NCBI RefSeq assembly: GCF_004402375.1
Contig: NZ_SOGJ01000023.1
Span: forward strand, 496,001 to 560,000
DNA: 64,000 nucleotides
Source of the DNA: Cryobacterium breve
GTDB taxonomy: Bacteria > Actinomycetota > Actinomycetes > Actinomycetales > Microbacteriaceae
Reading direction: 5' to 3'
The notes under the pieces are model-generated. The model was given only the letters and a program-made list of their open reading frames with translations. It did not search any database and was not told the origin of the DNA. Position numbers and translations under genes: made by a program. How positions within the stretch are numbered: the stretch's first letter is position 1; every line of letters starts with the position of its first letter. Below, piece after piece: positions 16,381-25,136 of this stretch.

Positions 16381-17820
16381 TCAGGTACGGGACCTCCAGG
16401 CCAGGGTGATCGGGGGCACGAGCAGGCCCACGTCAGAGCGCACCCACCACTCGCGGGTCCCCCGGCGCTCAGCGGGGGTGGAGAAACGGTAGCGGTAGAG
16501 ACGGGCGCGCACGTAGCGGGGCGGCGCCTGCGGGAACGGGTTGGCCCGCAACATCCGGAGAGTGGGTCGATCGCCCTCGAGGAGGCGGACCAGAAGCATT
16601 TCGAACCACCGGGTGTCGCGCGCGCCGAGCGCCAGGAACCACAGTAGCCAGTCGAGACGCAGATGGTAGGGCGCGAACTGGCGAGGCCGGTGCTCGGGAT
16701 GGCCCGGCTTGCCGCGGAACTCATAGGCCCGCCATCCGGCCTCGTCCGCCGGGTCGGCGGCGTCACTGCCCTCGACGATCACCTCGTGACGCTGCCGGGT
16801 GACCGTGCCGAAGGCGCCGTAGGCGTTCACTAGGTGGTACCGATTGAAGCTCACGTTCATCAGCTGTTGGCGGGCAAGCATGTTGCGCAGCGGCCAATAG
16901 CTGAGCACCACCAGCAGCCCCGTTGCCAGAGTGACCACGATCACGAACCAGAGCGGGGCATCCGGTGCCGTCTGGCCGACCGGCAGCCAGGGCAGCAGAG
17001 CGCGGAGCGTGACGTCGTCGACGGCTGAGAAGGCCAGCGCGATCGTGATCCAGTTCAACCAGGCGAAGTTGCCGGTGAGCACCAGCCAGAACTGGCTCAG
17101 GATCACGATCAGTGCGGCGACGGATGCGACAGGTTGAGGCGCGAAGAGGAAAAACGGCACGACCAGCTGCGCGAAGTGGGTGCCCACGACCTCGCCGCGG
17201 TGGAACCATCGTGGCAGGTGGTGCGCGAACCAGCTGAGGGGGTTCGGCATCGGCTGGGTCTCGTGGTGGTAGTAGAGGGCGGTCAGGTCGCGCCACTCCC
17301 GGCCGCCGCGGATCTTGATCAGGCCGGCACCGAATTCAAGCCGGAAGAGCAGCCAGCGGCAGAACAGGATCACGACCAACGGCGGGGCCACCTGGTCGGA
17401 CCCGAGGAGGGCGACCACGAACCCCGCTTCGAGCAGTAGGCTCTCCCAGCCGAACGAGTAGAAGGCCTGGCCGACGTTGACGATGGAGAGGTAGCCCGCG
17501 AAGAGGAGAAGGAAGGCGGCCATCGGCAGCCAGGGTGGACCCTGCTGCGGCAGGCCGGCCACAAGGGTGGCCGCGACGGCGGTGCCGGACCAGGCGAGAA
17601 CACGGAGCATCCGGTCTGAGTAGTGCCAGTGGAAGATGCTCGGCGACTGTCGGAACCGTACGTGCGCGGTGAATCGGGGAACCGGAAGCAGCCCGTGGTC
17701 ACCAAGCAGGACCGGGAACTGGTTGATCGCCGAGACGAAGGCGATCAGGTAGCACGCCGCAACCCCGCGCTGCAGCACCTGTCGCGCGAGCTCGTAGTCT
17801 GCGGCCCCGAACCATTCCAT
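16381..17820 (-). CDS. lipase maturation factor (LMF1) family membrane protein
   Basis: 479 residues. Multiple hydrophobic segments occupy the first about 320, followed by a soluble C-terminal domain. The pattern SFGWESLLLEAGF, CRWLLFRLEFGAGLIKIRG-type segment (RLEFGAGLIKIR), NPLSWFAHHLPRWFH and a C-terminal QFAPYHLRLDWLLWFLALG, with RYRFSTPAERRGTREWWVR near the end, is that of the LMF1/DUF1222 family. In animals LMF1 helps lipases fold; the bacterial role is unknown. ATG at 17820 (MEWFGAADYELARQ) is preferred over a start 36 bases earlier. Confidence 0.8.
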   Translation of the reverse strand: MEWFGAADYELARQVLQRGVAACYLIAFVSAINQFPVLLGDHGLLPVPRFTAHVRFRQSPSIFHWHYSDRMLRVLAWSGTAVAATLVAGLPQQGPPWLPMAAFLLLFAGYLSIVNVGQAFYSFGWESLLLEAGFVVALLGSDQVAPPLVVILFCRWLLFRLEFGAGLIKIRGGREWRDLTALYYHHETQPMPNPLSWFAHHLPRWFHRGEVVGTHFAQLVVPFFLFAPQPVASVAALIVILSQFWLVLTGNFAWLNWITIALAFSAVDDVTLRALLPWLPVGQTAPDAPLWFVIVVTLATGLLVVLSYWPLRNMLARQQLMNVSFNRYHLVNAYGAFGTVTRQRHEVIVEGSDAADPADEAGWRAYEFRGKPGHPEHRPRQFAPYHLRLDWLLWFLALGARDTRWFEMLLVRLLEGDRPTLRMLRANPFPQAPPRYVRARLYRYRFSTPAERRGTREWWVRSDVGLLVPPITLAWRSRT

Positions 17821-17897
17821 TCCGCTCAATCTAGGCCTCCTCCGGCTCGCCTTCAATCAGAGTGCCCACACACCATGCCCCGGAATTCGGCGTGTGC

Positions 17898-17943
17898 TTG
17901 ACGGCAGCGACTAAACCGGTATAGCCTCTCTAAACCGGTTCAG
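17898..17943 (+). promoter_or_regulatory. promoter with two LacI-type operators
   Basis: TTGACG (17898-17903) and TATAGC (17920-17925) are spaced 16 bases. Operator 1, CTAAACCGGTATAG (17911-17924), covers the -10. Operator 2, CTAAACCGGTTCAG (17930-17943), starts just downstream. Both share the CTnAACCGGT(T)nAG half-site plan with a central CG, as LacI/GalR proteins prefer, and their centres are 19 bp apart. This predicts autorepression of the regulator and of the downstream transport genes. Confidence 0.7.
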
Positions 17944-17972
17944 TTTGGGTCGGCTGTCAACGAGGAGGCCCA

Positions 17973-19040
17973 GTGAACATTCCCGCGAATCTTCCTGCCA
18001 GCACCGCCATGAAGTCCACTTCCCCCAAGGTCACCATCGAGGTGGTCGCCAGGCAAGCCGGCGTCAGCAAGGGCCTCGTCTCTTTTGCGCTGAACAACCG
18101 CCCGGGCGTCTCCCCGGAAACCAGGGTGCGCATCCTCCAGGTCGCCAAGGATCTCGGCTGGAAGCCGTCCCTTCGCGCCCGCTCCCTGAGCACTCAGCGT
18201 TCCTACGCGCTGGGTCTCGTCATCGCCCGCAACCCGGATGTCCTGGCGTCCGACCCCTTCTTCCCGTCCTTCATCGCGGGCGTCGAGAGCATCCTCGCCC
18301 CGGAGGGCCGCGCCCTCGTGCTCAGCGTCGTGCCCGACGAGGAGACCGAGCTTCGCACTTACCGCTCACTGGTGGCCGACGGCCGGGTCGACGGGGTCTT
18401 CGTCACCGACCTCCGCCTGAATGACGCCCGCATCCCGCTCCTCGCTGAACTGGGCCTGCCGGCGGTCACGCTCGGCCGCCCTGACGGCCCCAGCCCCTTC
18501 CCCGCGGTGACCGTGGACGACACCCCGGGTGTGATGGCATCCGTCGCCCACCTCGCCACTCTCGGGCACCGGCGCATCGCGCATGTCGCAGGCAGCTCGA
18601 CCCTCCTGCACGGCCTACGTCGCCGTGAAGCCTTTACTGCCGCCCTGCGCGAGGCCGGTCTACCGGAGGGCCAGACCGTAGAGACTGACTTTTCCGTGGC
18701 CGCCGGATCGGACGCCACCCGCCGCCTCCTCACGCAGGACCGGCCTCCGACAGCGATCGTCTACGCCAACGACCCGATGGCCATCGCCGGCCTCGGCATG
18801 GCGCACGAGCTGGGCGTTCGGGTTCCCGACGAGCTCTCAATCACGGGCTACGACGACATCGACTTCTGCCGCTACGTCTACCCGCCGTTGACGACCGTCA
18901 GCGCCGCGCCCATGGTGTGGGGCCGCTCGGCGGCGAGCACTCTGCTCGCCCTGATGGAGAGCGGCTCGGCGGACGACGTCGACCTCCCCGCCGCGCGACT
19001 CGTGGTACGCGGCTCGACCGCCCCGCCGAGCGGGAAGTAG
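17973..19040 (+). CDS. LacI-family sugar-responsive repressor
   Basis: 355 residues. The N-terminal HTH is VTIEVVARQAGVSKGLVSFA with hinge NNRPGVSPETRVRILQ (about 20-70), followed by the periplasmic-binding-like effector domain (about 75-350), including GYDDIDFCRYVYPPLTTVS near the end. GTG at 17973 has GAGGAGG five bases upstream. First gene of the glycan locus. The effector is probably a mannoside or its phosphorylated product, inferred from the GH130 enzyme encoded downstream. Confidence 0.9.
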   Translation: MNIPANLPASTAMKSTSPKVTIEVVARQAGVSKGLVSFALNNRPGVSPETRVRILQVAKDLGWKPSLRARSLSTQRSYALGLVIARNPDVLASDPFFPSFIAGVESILAPEGRALVLSVVPDEETELRTYRSLVADGRVDGVFVTDLRLNDARIPLLAELGLPAVTLGRPDGPSPFPAVTVDDTPGVMASVAHLATLGHRRIAHVAGSSTLLHGLRRREAFTAALREAGLPEGQTVETDFSVAAGSDATRRLLTQDRPPTAIVYANDPMAIAGLGMAHELGVRVPDELSITGYDDIDFCRYVYPPLTTVSAAPMVWGRSAASTLLALMESGSADDVDLPAARLVVRGSTAPPSGK

Positions 19041-19048
19041 CAGTCTCA

Positions 19049-19068
19049 CCGCAGCAAAGTTGCTGCGG
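19049..19068 (+). promoter_or_regulatory. 9-bp perfect stem between regulator and binding-protein genes
   Basis: CCGCAGCAA, AG, TTGCTGCGG. The hairpin sits 8 bases after the repressor stop and about 24 before the lipoprotein start. It could attenuate read-through or stabilise the abundant binding-protein message. No U-run follows it, so a strong terminator is unlikely. Confidence 0.5.
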
Positions 19069-19091
19069 GATTCAAGGAAATGGAGCACTAC

Positions 19092-20393
19092 ATGCACAGC
19101 AATGGAATGGCGGGGCGCCTTCTCGCCGTCACGGCGGCATCCGCCACCGTCGTACTGGCCCTCAGCGCCTGCGCGTCTGGCGGGACCACGGGAGACGCCA
19201 GCACCGATCGCGGGCCGATCACGATCTGGTATTCGAACAACGAGACCGAGATCGCCTGGGGCAAGCAGATGGTGGAAGCCTGGAATTCCGAGAACCCGGA
19301 TGAAAAGGTCAAGGCCCAGGAGATCCCCGCCGGCAAGAGCAGCGAGGAAGTCATCGGGGCCGCCATCACCGCCGGCAATGCCCCGTGCCTTGTCTTCAAC
19401 ACGGCGCCCGTCGCCGTGCCGCAGTTCGAGAAGCAGGGCGGTCTCGTCGACCTCTCCGGCTTCGATGACGGTGCCGCCTACATCGAAAAGCGCAGCGGCG
19501 ACACGGCCGAGCAATACCAGAGTGCAGACGGCAAGTACTTCCAGATGCCGTGGAAGTCCAACCCCGTCATGATCTTCTACAACAAGGACATGTTCACCGC
19601 CGCCGGACTCGACGCCGAGAACCCGCAACTCGCGACCTACGACGAGTTCCTCGCCACCTCGCGCACCCTCGTCGAGAGCGGCGCAGCGCCGAATGCGATT
19701 TACCCTGCCCCGACCAGCCAGTTCTTCCAGAGCTGGTTCGACTTCTACCCGCTGTACGCCGCCGAGACCGGCGGAGCGCAGCTGGTCGAAGACAGCGCGG
19801 CCACCTTCAACACCGAGGACGGCGCGAAGGTCGCGGAGTTCTGGAAGACCCTGTACGCCGAGGGTCTCGCCGGCAAGGAGCAGTACCAGGGTGACTCGTT
19901 CGCCGACGGTCAGGCCGCGATGTCCATCGTCGGCCCGTGGGCCGTGTCGGTTTACAAGGACGCCGTGAACTGGGGCGCGGTCCCCGTTCCCACCAGCGAG
20001 GGCACGCCGGCCGAGGAAACCTACACGTTCAGCGACGCGAAGAACGTCGGAATGTTCACGGCCTGCGAGAACCAGGCCACCGCCTGGGACGTGCTGAAGT
20101 TCGCCACCAGCGAGGATCAGGACGGACAGCTCCTCGAGCTGACCGGCCAGATGCCGCTCCGCGAGGACCTCCCCACGGTGTACCCGGAGTACTTCGCGGC
20201 CAACCCGGCCTACGAGCAGTTCGGCGACCAGGCATCCCGTATGGTCGAGGTTCCCAACGTCCCCAGTTCGGTTGCCATGTGGCAGACCTTCCGCGACGCG
20301 TACACGAAATCGGTCATCACCGGCGAGGGCGACGTGCTCGCCGCTCTTGATGCCGCCGCCGAGAAGATCAACACGCTGATCGCCAAGCCGTAA
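19092..20393 (+). CDS. ABC sugar-binding lipoprotein
   Basis: 433-residue extracellular solute-binding protein (family 1). The signal peptide ends in the lipobox LSAC with Cys27. The mature part has TIWYSNNETEIAWGKQMVEA and GDSFADGQAAMSIVGPWAVS, typical of oligosaccharide binders. An ATG at 19080 is also in frame, but the one at 19092 has GGAG at a proper spacing. Works with the two permeases downstream. No ATPase is encoded here, so a shared MsiK-like ATPase elsewhere is expected. Confidence 0.9.
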   Translation: MHSNGMAGRLLAVTAASATVVLALSACASGGTTGDASTDRGPITIWYSNNETEIAWGKQMVEAWNSENPDEKVKAQEIPAGKSSEEVIGAAITAGNAPCLVFNTAPVAVPQFEKQGGLVDLSGFDDGAAYIEKRSGDTAEQYQSADGKYFQMPWKSNPVMIFYNKDMFTAAGLDAENPQLATYDEFLATSRTLVESGAAPNAIYPAPTSQFFQSWFDFYPLYAAETGGAQLVEDSAATFNTEDGAKVAEFWKTLYAEGLAGKEQYQGDSFADGQAAMSIVGPWAVSVYKDAVNWGAVPVPTSEGTPAEETYTFSDAKNVGMFTACENQATAWDVLKFATSEDQDGQLLELTGQMPLREDLPTVYPEYFAANPAYEQFGDQASRMVEVPNVPSSVAMWQTFRDAYTKSVITGEGDVLAALDAAAEKINTLIAKP

Positions 20394-20396
20394 CGG

Positions 20397-21353
20397 ATGT
20401 CTCAGTCAACCGCGAGTCGGACTGCCGCCGGGAGGAGCACCACTCCTCCCGGCGGGGGCCCCCGCCGGAGCAAACGCCCCCTCCTGGGTAAGAATCCGTT
20501 CGGCCTCCTGCTCAGCGCTCCGTACCTGGTCTTCGTACTGGCGGTCTTCGCCTATCCGCTGGTCTTCGCCTTCTGGATGTCCTTCCACGACTACTTCTTC
20601 GCCGCCCCCGGCGCAGACGTCGACCGGCCCTTCGTCGGTCTGGACAATTTTCGGGAAGTGCTGGCCGACCCGGCCATCATCCGTTCGTTCGGCAACGTGG
20701 GGATCTTCCTGCTGATCAACGTGCCGCTCACGGTGATCCTCTCGCTCGTGCTCGCCACCGCCCTGAACAAGGCCGTCCGGTTCCGCACCTTCCTGCGCGT
20801 GGCGTACTACGTGCCGTATGTGACCGCGAGCGTCGCGGTCGTCGGCGTCTGGATCTTCCTGTTCAGCGGCAACGGCCTTGTGAACCAGATCCTCGGGCCG
20901 CTCGCCCCCGATCCGGCCTGGTTGATCAACGAGGACTGGGCCATGCCCACCATCGCGATCTTTGTCACCTGGAAGGGACTCGGATTCTTCATCCTGCTCT
21001 ACCTGGCCGCCCTGCAGAATGTCTCGGAGGAGCTCTATGAGGCCGCTTCGACGGACGGTGCAGGCAAGATCCGCAGCTTCTTCTCCGTCACCGTGCCGGG
21101 TGTGCGCCCGGCGACCGTGCTCGTGCTGCTGCTCTCGACGGTCACCGGCGCCAACCTTTTCACTGAGCCGTACCTGCTCACCGGCGGCGGCGGTCCGAAC
21201 GGGGCGTCCTCGTCGCCCGTGCTGATGATGTATCAGCGCGGGATCGAACAGGGATCGCCCGACACGGCGGCTGCGATCGGCGTCATCCTCGTGATCGGAG
21301 TTCTCATCCTCGCGTTCATCCAGCGGAAACTTGCGGGCGGTGACGAAACATGA
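20397..21353 (+). CDS. ABC sugar transporter permease, MalF type
   Basis: 318 residues with six membrane segments after a Pro/Gly/Arg-rich cytoplasmic N-terminus (GRSTTPPGGGPRRSKRP). The EAA loop that docks the ATPase is EELYEAASTDGAGKIRSFF. Starts 3 bases after the binding-protein stop and overlaps the next permease by 4 bases. Confidence 0.92.
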   Translation: MSQSTASRTAAGRSTTPPGGGPRRSKRPLLGKNPFGLLLSAPYLVFVLAVFAYPLVFAFWMSFHDYFFAAPGADVDRPFVGLDNFREVLADPAIIRSFGNVGIFLLINVPLTVILSLVLATALNKAVRFRTFLRVAYYVPYVTASVAVVGVWIFLFSGNGLVNQILGPLAPDPAWLINEDWAMPTIAIFVTWKGLGFFILLYLAALQNVSEELYEAASTDGAGKIRSFFSVTVPGVRPATVLVLLLSTVTGANLFTEPYLLTGGGGPNGASSSPVLMMYQRGIEQGSPDTAAAIGVILVIGVLILAFIQRKLAGGDET

Positions 21354-22183
21354 GTCGCGGTCAGAACATCCTGCGGGGCGTGGTGCTCACGGTCGGGGCT
21401 CTCGTGTTCCTGTTCCCGTTCTATTACATGGTCATCGGCTCGCTGCAGGCGACACCGGACCCGACCGTCGCCGGCGCGTTCCCGAACCCCGCGAATCTGA
21501 CGCTCGACAACTATGGTGACATCAACAGCCGGATCAACCTTCTTCAGGGGTTGCTCAACTCGGGGATCTTCACCGGTGGCGTCATCCTCTGCACCGTGAT
21601 TTTCGGTGTCCTGGTGGGCTACGCCCTCGCCCAGCTGCAGTGGCGCGGACGTGGGGTCACCTTCGCTCTCGCCCTGCTGGTGCAGGTGGTGCCGTTCCAG
21701 CTGCTGATGATCCCGCTCTACGTGATGATCGCCCGGGACTATGGGCTGGCCGACAACTACCTGGGCATGATCCTGCCGTTCGCCATCAACTCGACGGCCG
21801 TGATCATCTTCCGGCAGTACTTCCTTCAGATTCCGAAGGAACTGTTCGACGCCGCCCGCATCGACGGCGCAGGCGAACTGCGAATCCTGCGGCGAATCGC
21901 CTTACCTCTCGTGCGGCCGGCCCTGCTGACCGTCGTACTGCTGACCTTCATCGGTCCGTGGAACGAGTTCCTCTGGCCGTTCCTGATCACCAAGGAGGCG
22001 TCCCTCCAGCCGCTAGCCGTATCACTCGCCAACTATCTCAGCAACGTCGCGGCGACCGCGGCCAACCCGTTCGGGGCGGTCCTCGCCGGGGCCTGCGTCC
22101 TGGCCGGTCCTGCTGTGGTCCTGTTCATCCTCTTCCAACGGCACTTCGTGTCGAACAATATCGGCTCCGGCGTGAAAGGTTAG
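21350..22183 (+). CDS. ABC sugar transporter permease, MalG type
   Basis: 277 residues with six membrane segments. The EAA loop is KELFDAARIDGAGELRILRR, followed by IALPLVRPALLTV. Pairs with the preceding permease to form the channel. The ATG overlaps the upstream stop, so the subunits are translationally coupled. Confidence 0.92.
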   Translation: MSRGQNILRGVVLTVGALVFLFPFYYMVIGSLQATPDPTVAGAFPNPANLTLDNYGDINSRINLLQGLLNSGIFTGGVILCTVIFGVLVGYALAQLQWRGRGVTFALALLVQVVPFQLLMIPLYVMIARDYGLADNYLGMILPFAINSTAVIIFRQYFLQIPKELFDAARIDGAGELRILRRIALPLVRPALLTVVLLTFIGPWNEFLWPFLITKEASLQPLAVSLANYLSNVAATAANPFGAVLAGACVLAGPAVVLFILFQRHFVSNNIGSGVKG

Positions 22184-22185
22184 AA

Positions 22186-23256
22186 ATGCCCAACCCCAGT
22201 GAATTCCCGTACACCCTGACCCGAATGGGCGTCATCATGGTGCCCGAACCGGGCAACGACCTCGAGGCCGAAGGCGTGCTGAACCCTGGCACCGGGCACT
22301 CCGCAGACGGAACGCTGTATCTCCTCCCCCGTCTGGTCGCCACCGGCAACGTCTCCCGGGTCGGCATCGCGAGGATCATCATCACCGACGGCGTGCCCAC
22401 GGGCGTCGACCGCGAGGGCGTGGTGCTCGAGCCGGACCGCGGCTGGGAGCGCGGCGCGAACAATGCCGGAGTCGAAGACCCCCGGGTCACTTTCATCCCT
22501 CGCCTCGACCTGCACGTGATGACCTACGTCGCGTACGGCCCCCTCGGGCCCCGCACCGCCGTTGCCGTGTCTTCGGACCTGCGCGAGTGGCGCCGTCTCG
22601 GCCCGGCGTTGTTCGCTTTCGACGACGCGCTGGACATGGACCTGAACCTTTTCCACAACAAGGACACCGTGTTCTTCCCCGAGCCGGTCGCCGGTCCCGA
22701 CGGCATCGAGAGCTTCGCCGTGCTTCACCGGCCGATGTGGGATCTGGGCGAGGTCAAGCCCGGCGAGGGCATCCGTGTGCCCGCCGGCGTCACCGACACT
22801 CGCCAGAGCATCTGGATCAGCTACGTGCCGGTCGCGGATGTGCTGGCCGACATTACCAAGCTCGTACTCTGGAGCGGCCACCGCTTCCTCGCCGGGCCGG
22901 AGTTCGCGTTCGAGGCACTCAAGATCGGCGGCGGCCCTGCCCCACTGCGGGTGCCCGAGGGCTGGCTCCTGATGCACCACGGCGTCACCGGAACCATCGA
23001 CGGCGCGTTCTCGCAGCAGCAGAAGGTGAACTACTCGGCCGGGGCGATGATCCTGGACGCGATCGACCCGACCATCGTGCTGCAGCGCACGTCTGAGCCG
23101 CTGCTGAAGGCGGAGACGCCCGACGAGATCAGCGGTATCGTGCCGAACGTGGTGTTCCCGACCGCAATCGAGGAGATCGACGGGCAGCTGTTCGTGTTCT
23201 ACGGTATGGCCGATTCGAAGATCGGTGTGGCGCGCCTGGATCGCGTAGGCGCTTAG
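22186..23256 (+). CDS. GH130 beta-mannoside phosphorylase
   Basis: 356-residue five-bladed-propeller glycoside phosphorylase. GH130 signatures: NPGTGH (33-38), GVEDPRV with the proton-donor Asp98, MHHGVTG and the C-terminal GMADSKIGVARLD. GH130 enzymes cleave beta-mannosidic bonds with phosphate to mannose-1-phosphate. The exact linkage (1,2 or 1,4) is not resolvable here. The start is 2 bases after the permease stop with AAAGG upstream. Its presence implies the importer carries a mannan oligosaccharide. Confidence 0.85.
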   Translation: MPNPSEFPYTLTRMGVIMVPEPGNDLEAEGVLNPGTGHSADGTLYLLPRLVATGNVSRVGIARIIITDGVPTGVDREGVVLEPDRGWERGANNAGVEDPRVTFIPRLDLHVMTYVAYGPLGPRTAVAVSSDLREWRRLGPALFAFDDALDMDLNLFHNKDTVFFPEPVAGPDGIESFAVLHRPMWDLGEVKPGEGIRVPAGVTDTRQSIWISYVPVADVLADITKLVLWSGHRFLAGPEFAFEALKIGGGPAPLRVPEGWLLMHHGVTGTIDGAFSQQQKVNYSAGAMILDAIDPTIVLQRTSEPLLKAETPDEISGIVPNVVFPTAIEEIDGQLFVFYGMADSKIGVARLDRVGA

Positions 23257-23330
23257 GCGCTCTCGCCCGCTCGTTGATTGGTGGCGGTCTCATCGGGATG
23301 AATCCCGGCGGGGCCGCCCTTTGCGTTCGG

Positions 23331-23371
23331 GGCGCACGTTGTGGAAGCAGGCGCACGCTCTAACGTGCGCC
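23331..23371. repeat. 10-bp inverted repeat in the gap after GH130
   Basis: GGCGCACGTT (23331-23340) and AACGTGCGCC (23362-23371) are perfect complements with 21 bases between. This is the only structure in the 189-base gap and could end transcription of the sugar operon. Confidence 0.45.
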
Positions 23372-23445
23372 GCGATCCATAACCTGCGCCGCGAGACGGT
23401 CCTCCAGCTGATAGAACATGACTTCGAGAAGAGTTAGACACAGAT

Positions 23446-24762
23446 GTGCTCGATACCCGTTCGGCTTGGATGGCGGCGACTATCGCCCGCAGGTCGCGGC
23501 CGGAGCTCGGGCACTCGGGCCTGGCCGCGCAGCAGGGCTTCCTTTCGCCCGAGGCCCTGATCCAGAACTCGACCGGCTCAACGAAGAATGAGGCCTATAG
23601 GCTCGTCGCGGTCGGCACGATGATGGCCGATGCCGAGGTGGCGGAGAAGCTCGTCGAATCGGCCCTGGAGTCGCCCGGAGCGGATTCCGATCTCGTTGCG
23701 GAGTTCGTCGCGAAGGTGCCGTGGCTGACGCCGATCGCCCGGGCCGTGACTGCGGGAACCCTGTCCGTGGATGCGGCCGAGTCGATCCGCGCCGGGCTGG
23801 GCCAGATCGATGCCGCGGTCACCGCCGAGAAGCTCGGCGCCGCTCTCGAGTCGATCCTGACGGAGGTCGCGTCGCTGAACGCGGACGAGGTCTTCAAACG
23901 GGCATGGCGCCTACGCGACCAGCTCGATGAGGCCGGCATTGCCGCCAGGGAGAAGAAGGCCCACGACGACCGGTTCCTGCGGGTCTACCGGCTGGGCAAC
24001 GGCAAGGTTCGCCTGAACGGGCTCTTCGCTCCCGAAGACGGTGAGTTCGTGCTCTCCACCTTCGACTCGATCACGGCACCTCGCCGAGGTGGGGTGCGCT
24101 TCGTCGAAAAAGACAAGACCGCCTGGGCCAAACGCCCGCAGGACGACCCCCGCAGCACCGACCAGATCGCCGCGGACGCCCTCGTTCAGTTACTCAAGAT
24201 CGCCGGTGAAGCCGACCAGGGCACGGTCTCTGGTGGCCGCCGGCCCGCGGTGCGGGTGATCGTGAACGAGAAATCCATGAAGGCTGATGCCCCGGTTCCC
24301 ACTGGACCGGCCGCTCACTGGCAGATCGAGGGCAACCCGGTGCCGATCTCGCAGGAAACCATCAACCGCCTCCTCTGCGACGCCGGAACCCGAGGCATGC
24401 AGTTTAACGACACCGGACAGATCATCAACGTCGGCCGTGAAGAACGCTTCTTCACCGAAGCACAGCGCGCCGCAATGGGAGTGCGCGACGGCGGATGCCG
24501 GTGGGTCGACTGCGACCGACCACCTGCCTGGGCTGAAGCGCACCACATCAACGAATGGCTCACAGACAACGGGTACACCGACCTCGCCGACGGGGTACTG
24601 CTCTGCCACCCCCACCACCTGCACCTGCACCTGCACCTGCACCTGCACAACCAGTACTGGACCATAATCCCCACCGGAACCGAATACTGGCTCCGGTCAC
24701 CGGTCGAAGTCGACCCGGACCACACTCTGATCACACTCCCAAGCAAGCGGGCAACCCTGTAA
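23446..24762 (+). CDS. DUF222/13E12-family protein with HNH endonuclease domain
   Basis: 438 residues. The DUF222 part has GFLSPEALIQNSTGSTKNEA. The C-terminal HNH domain has CRWVDCDRPPAWAEAHHINEW and then LLCHPHH. The usual N-terminal 40-70 residues before the GFLSP region are mostly missing and the GTG start is weak, so the gene may be 5'-truncated. A run of five CACCTG units changes the family's terminal LLCHxHH segment into an alternating His-Leu tract (about 24616-24648). Such genes are multicopy in actinobacteria; function is unproven. Confidence 0.75.
   Translation: MLDTRSAWMAATIARRSRPELGHSGLAAQQGFLSPEALIQNSTGSTKNEAYRLVAVGTMMADAEVAEKLVESALESPGADSDLVAEFVAKVPWLTPIARAVTAGTLSVDAAESIRAGLGQIDAAVTAEKLGAALESILTEVASLNADEVFKRAWRLRDQLDEAGIAAREKKAHDDRFLRVYRLGNGKVRLNGLFAPEDGEFVLSTFDSITAPRRGGVRFVEKDKTAWAKRPQDDPRSTDQIAADALVQLLKIAGEADQGTVSGGRRPAVRVIVNEKSMKADAPVPTGPAAHWQIEGNPVPISQETINRLLCDAGTRGMQFNDTGQIINVGREERFFTEAQRAAMGVRDGGCRWVDCDRPPAWAEAHHINEWLTDNGYTDLADGVLLCHPHHLHLHLHLHLHNQYWTIIPTGTEYWLRSPVEVDPDHTLITLPSKRATL
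24616..24645 (+). repeat. hexanucleotide repeat (CACCTG)5 inside the HNH domain
   Basis: Five perfect units within the coding frame, encoding His-Leu steps directly after the HNH-terminal His pair. Changing unit number would keep frame but lengthen the tract. Confidence 0.95.
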
Positions 24763-24859
24763 ACCGGCGGCCAATCTTGAATCTGCCCCGCTCGCAGTGC
24801 TTGCAATCTTTGCTGCACTTTGCTTTGGCTGTTGGCTCTTGGCCCTTGGCGGACTCGAC

Positions 24860-25132
24860 CTACTGGGCGGGAGCCGACGGAACGGGCAGGAGCCCGAGAG
24901 TGGCCTTGAGTCGGGCCTCGGCATCGTTGTTGCCCTGGCCGGGCTGACCGGACTGACTCGCTGCGATGTTTGCCTCGGTCACGGCGCGAAGCACCTCATC
25001 CCGCTGGATGCGCACTCCGCGCGGAGCATCGACACCGATCCGGATGCTGTCACCGCGCACGTCGAGGACGGTGATGACGATGTCGTCACCAATGAGGATC
25101 TTCTCCCCCTGCTTACGCGTTAGAACCAGCAC
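24860..25132 (-). CDS. csrA: translational regulator CsrA
   Basis: 90-residue RNA-binding dimer. MLVLTRKQGEKILIGDDIVI and RIGVDAPRGVRIQRDEV are the conserved core. The tail from about residue 60 (Ala/Gln/Gly/Pro-rich) is longer than in most CsrA. GTG start, 4 bases after the flhF stop, so it is the last gene of the long flagellar series. The FliW antagonist is encoded at 54912. In Bacillus this pair couples flagellin translation to hook completion; GGA sites in the fliC leader here suggest the same. Confidence 0.93.
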   Translation of the reverse strand: MLVLTRKQGEKILIGDDIVITVLDVRGDSIRIGVDAPRGVRIQRDEVLRAVTEANIAASQSGQPGQGNNDAEARLKATLGLLPVPSAPAQ

Positions 25133-25136
25133 GTGA

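Noticed and set aside
24763-24859. Terminator between the HNH gene and csrA
   Set aside because: I could not find a convincing stem in this 97-base convergent gap.
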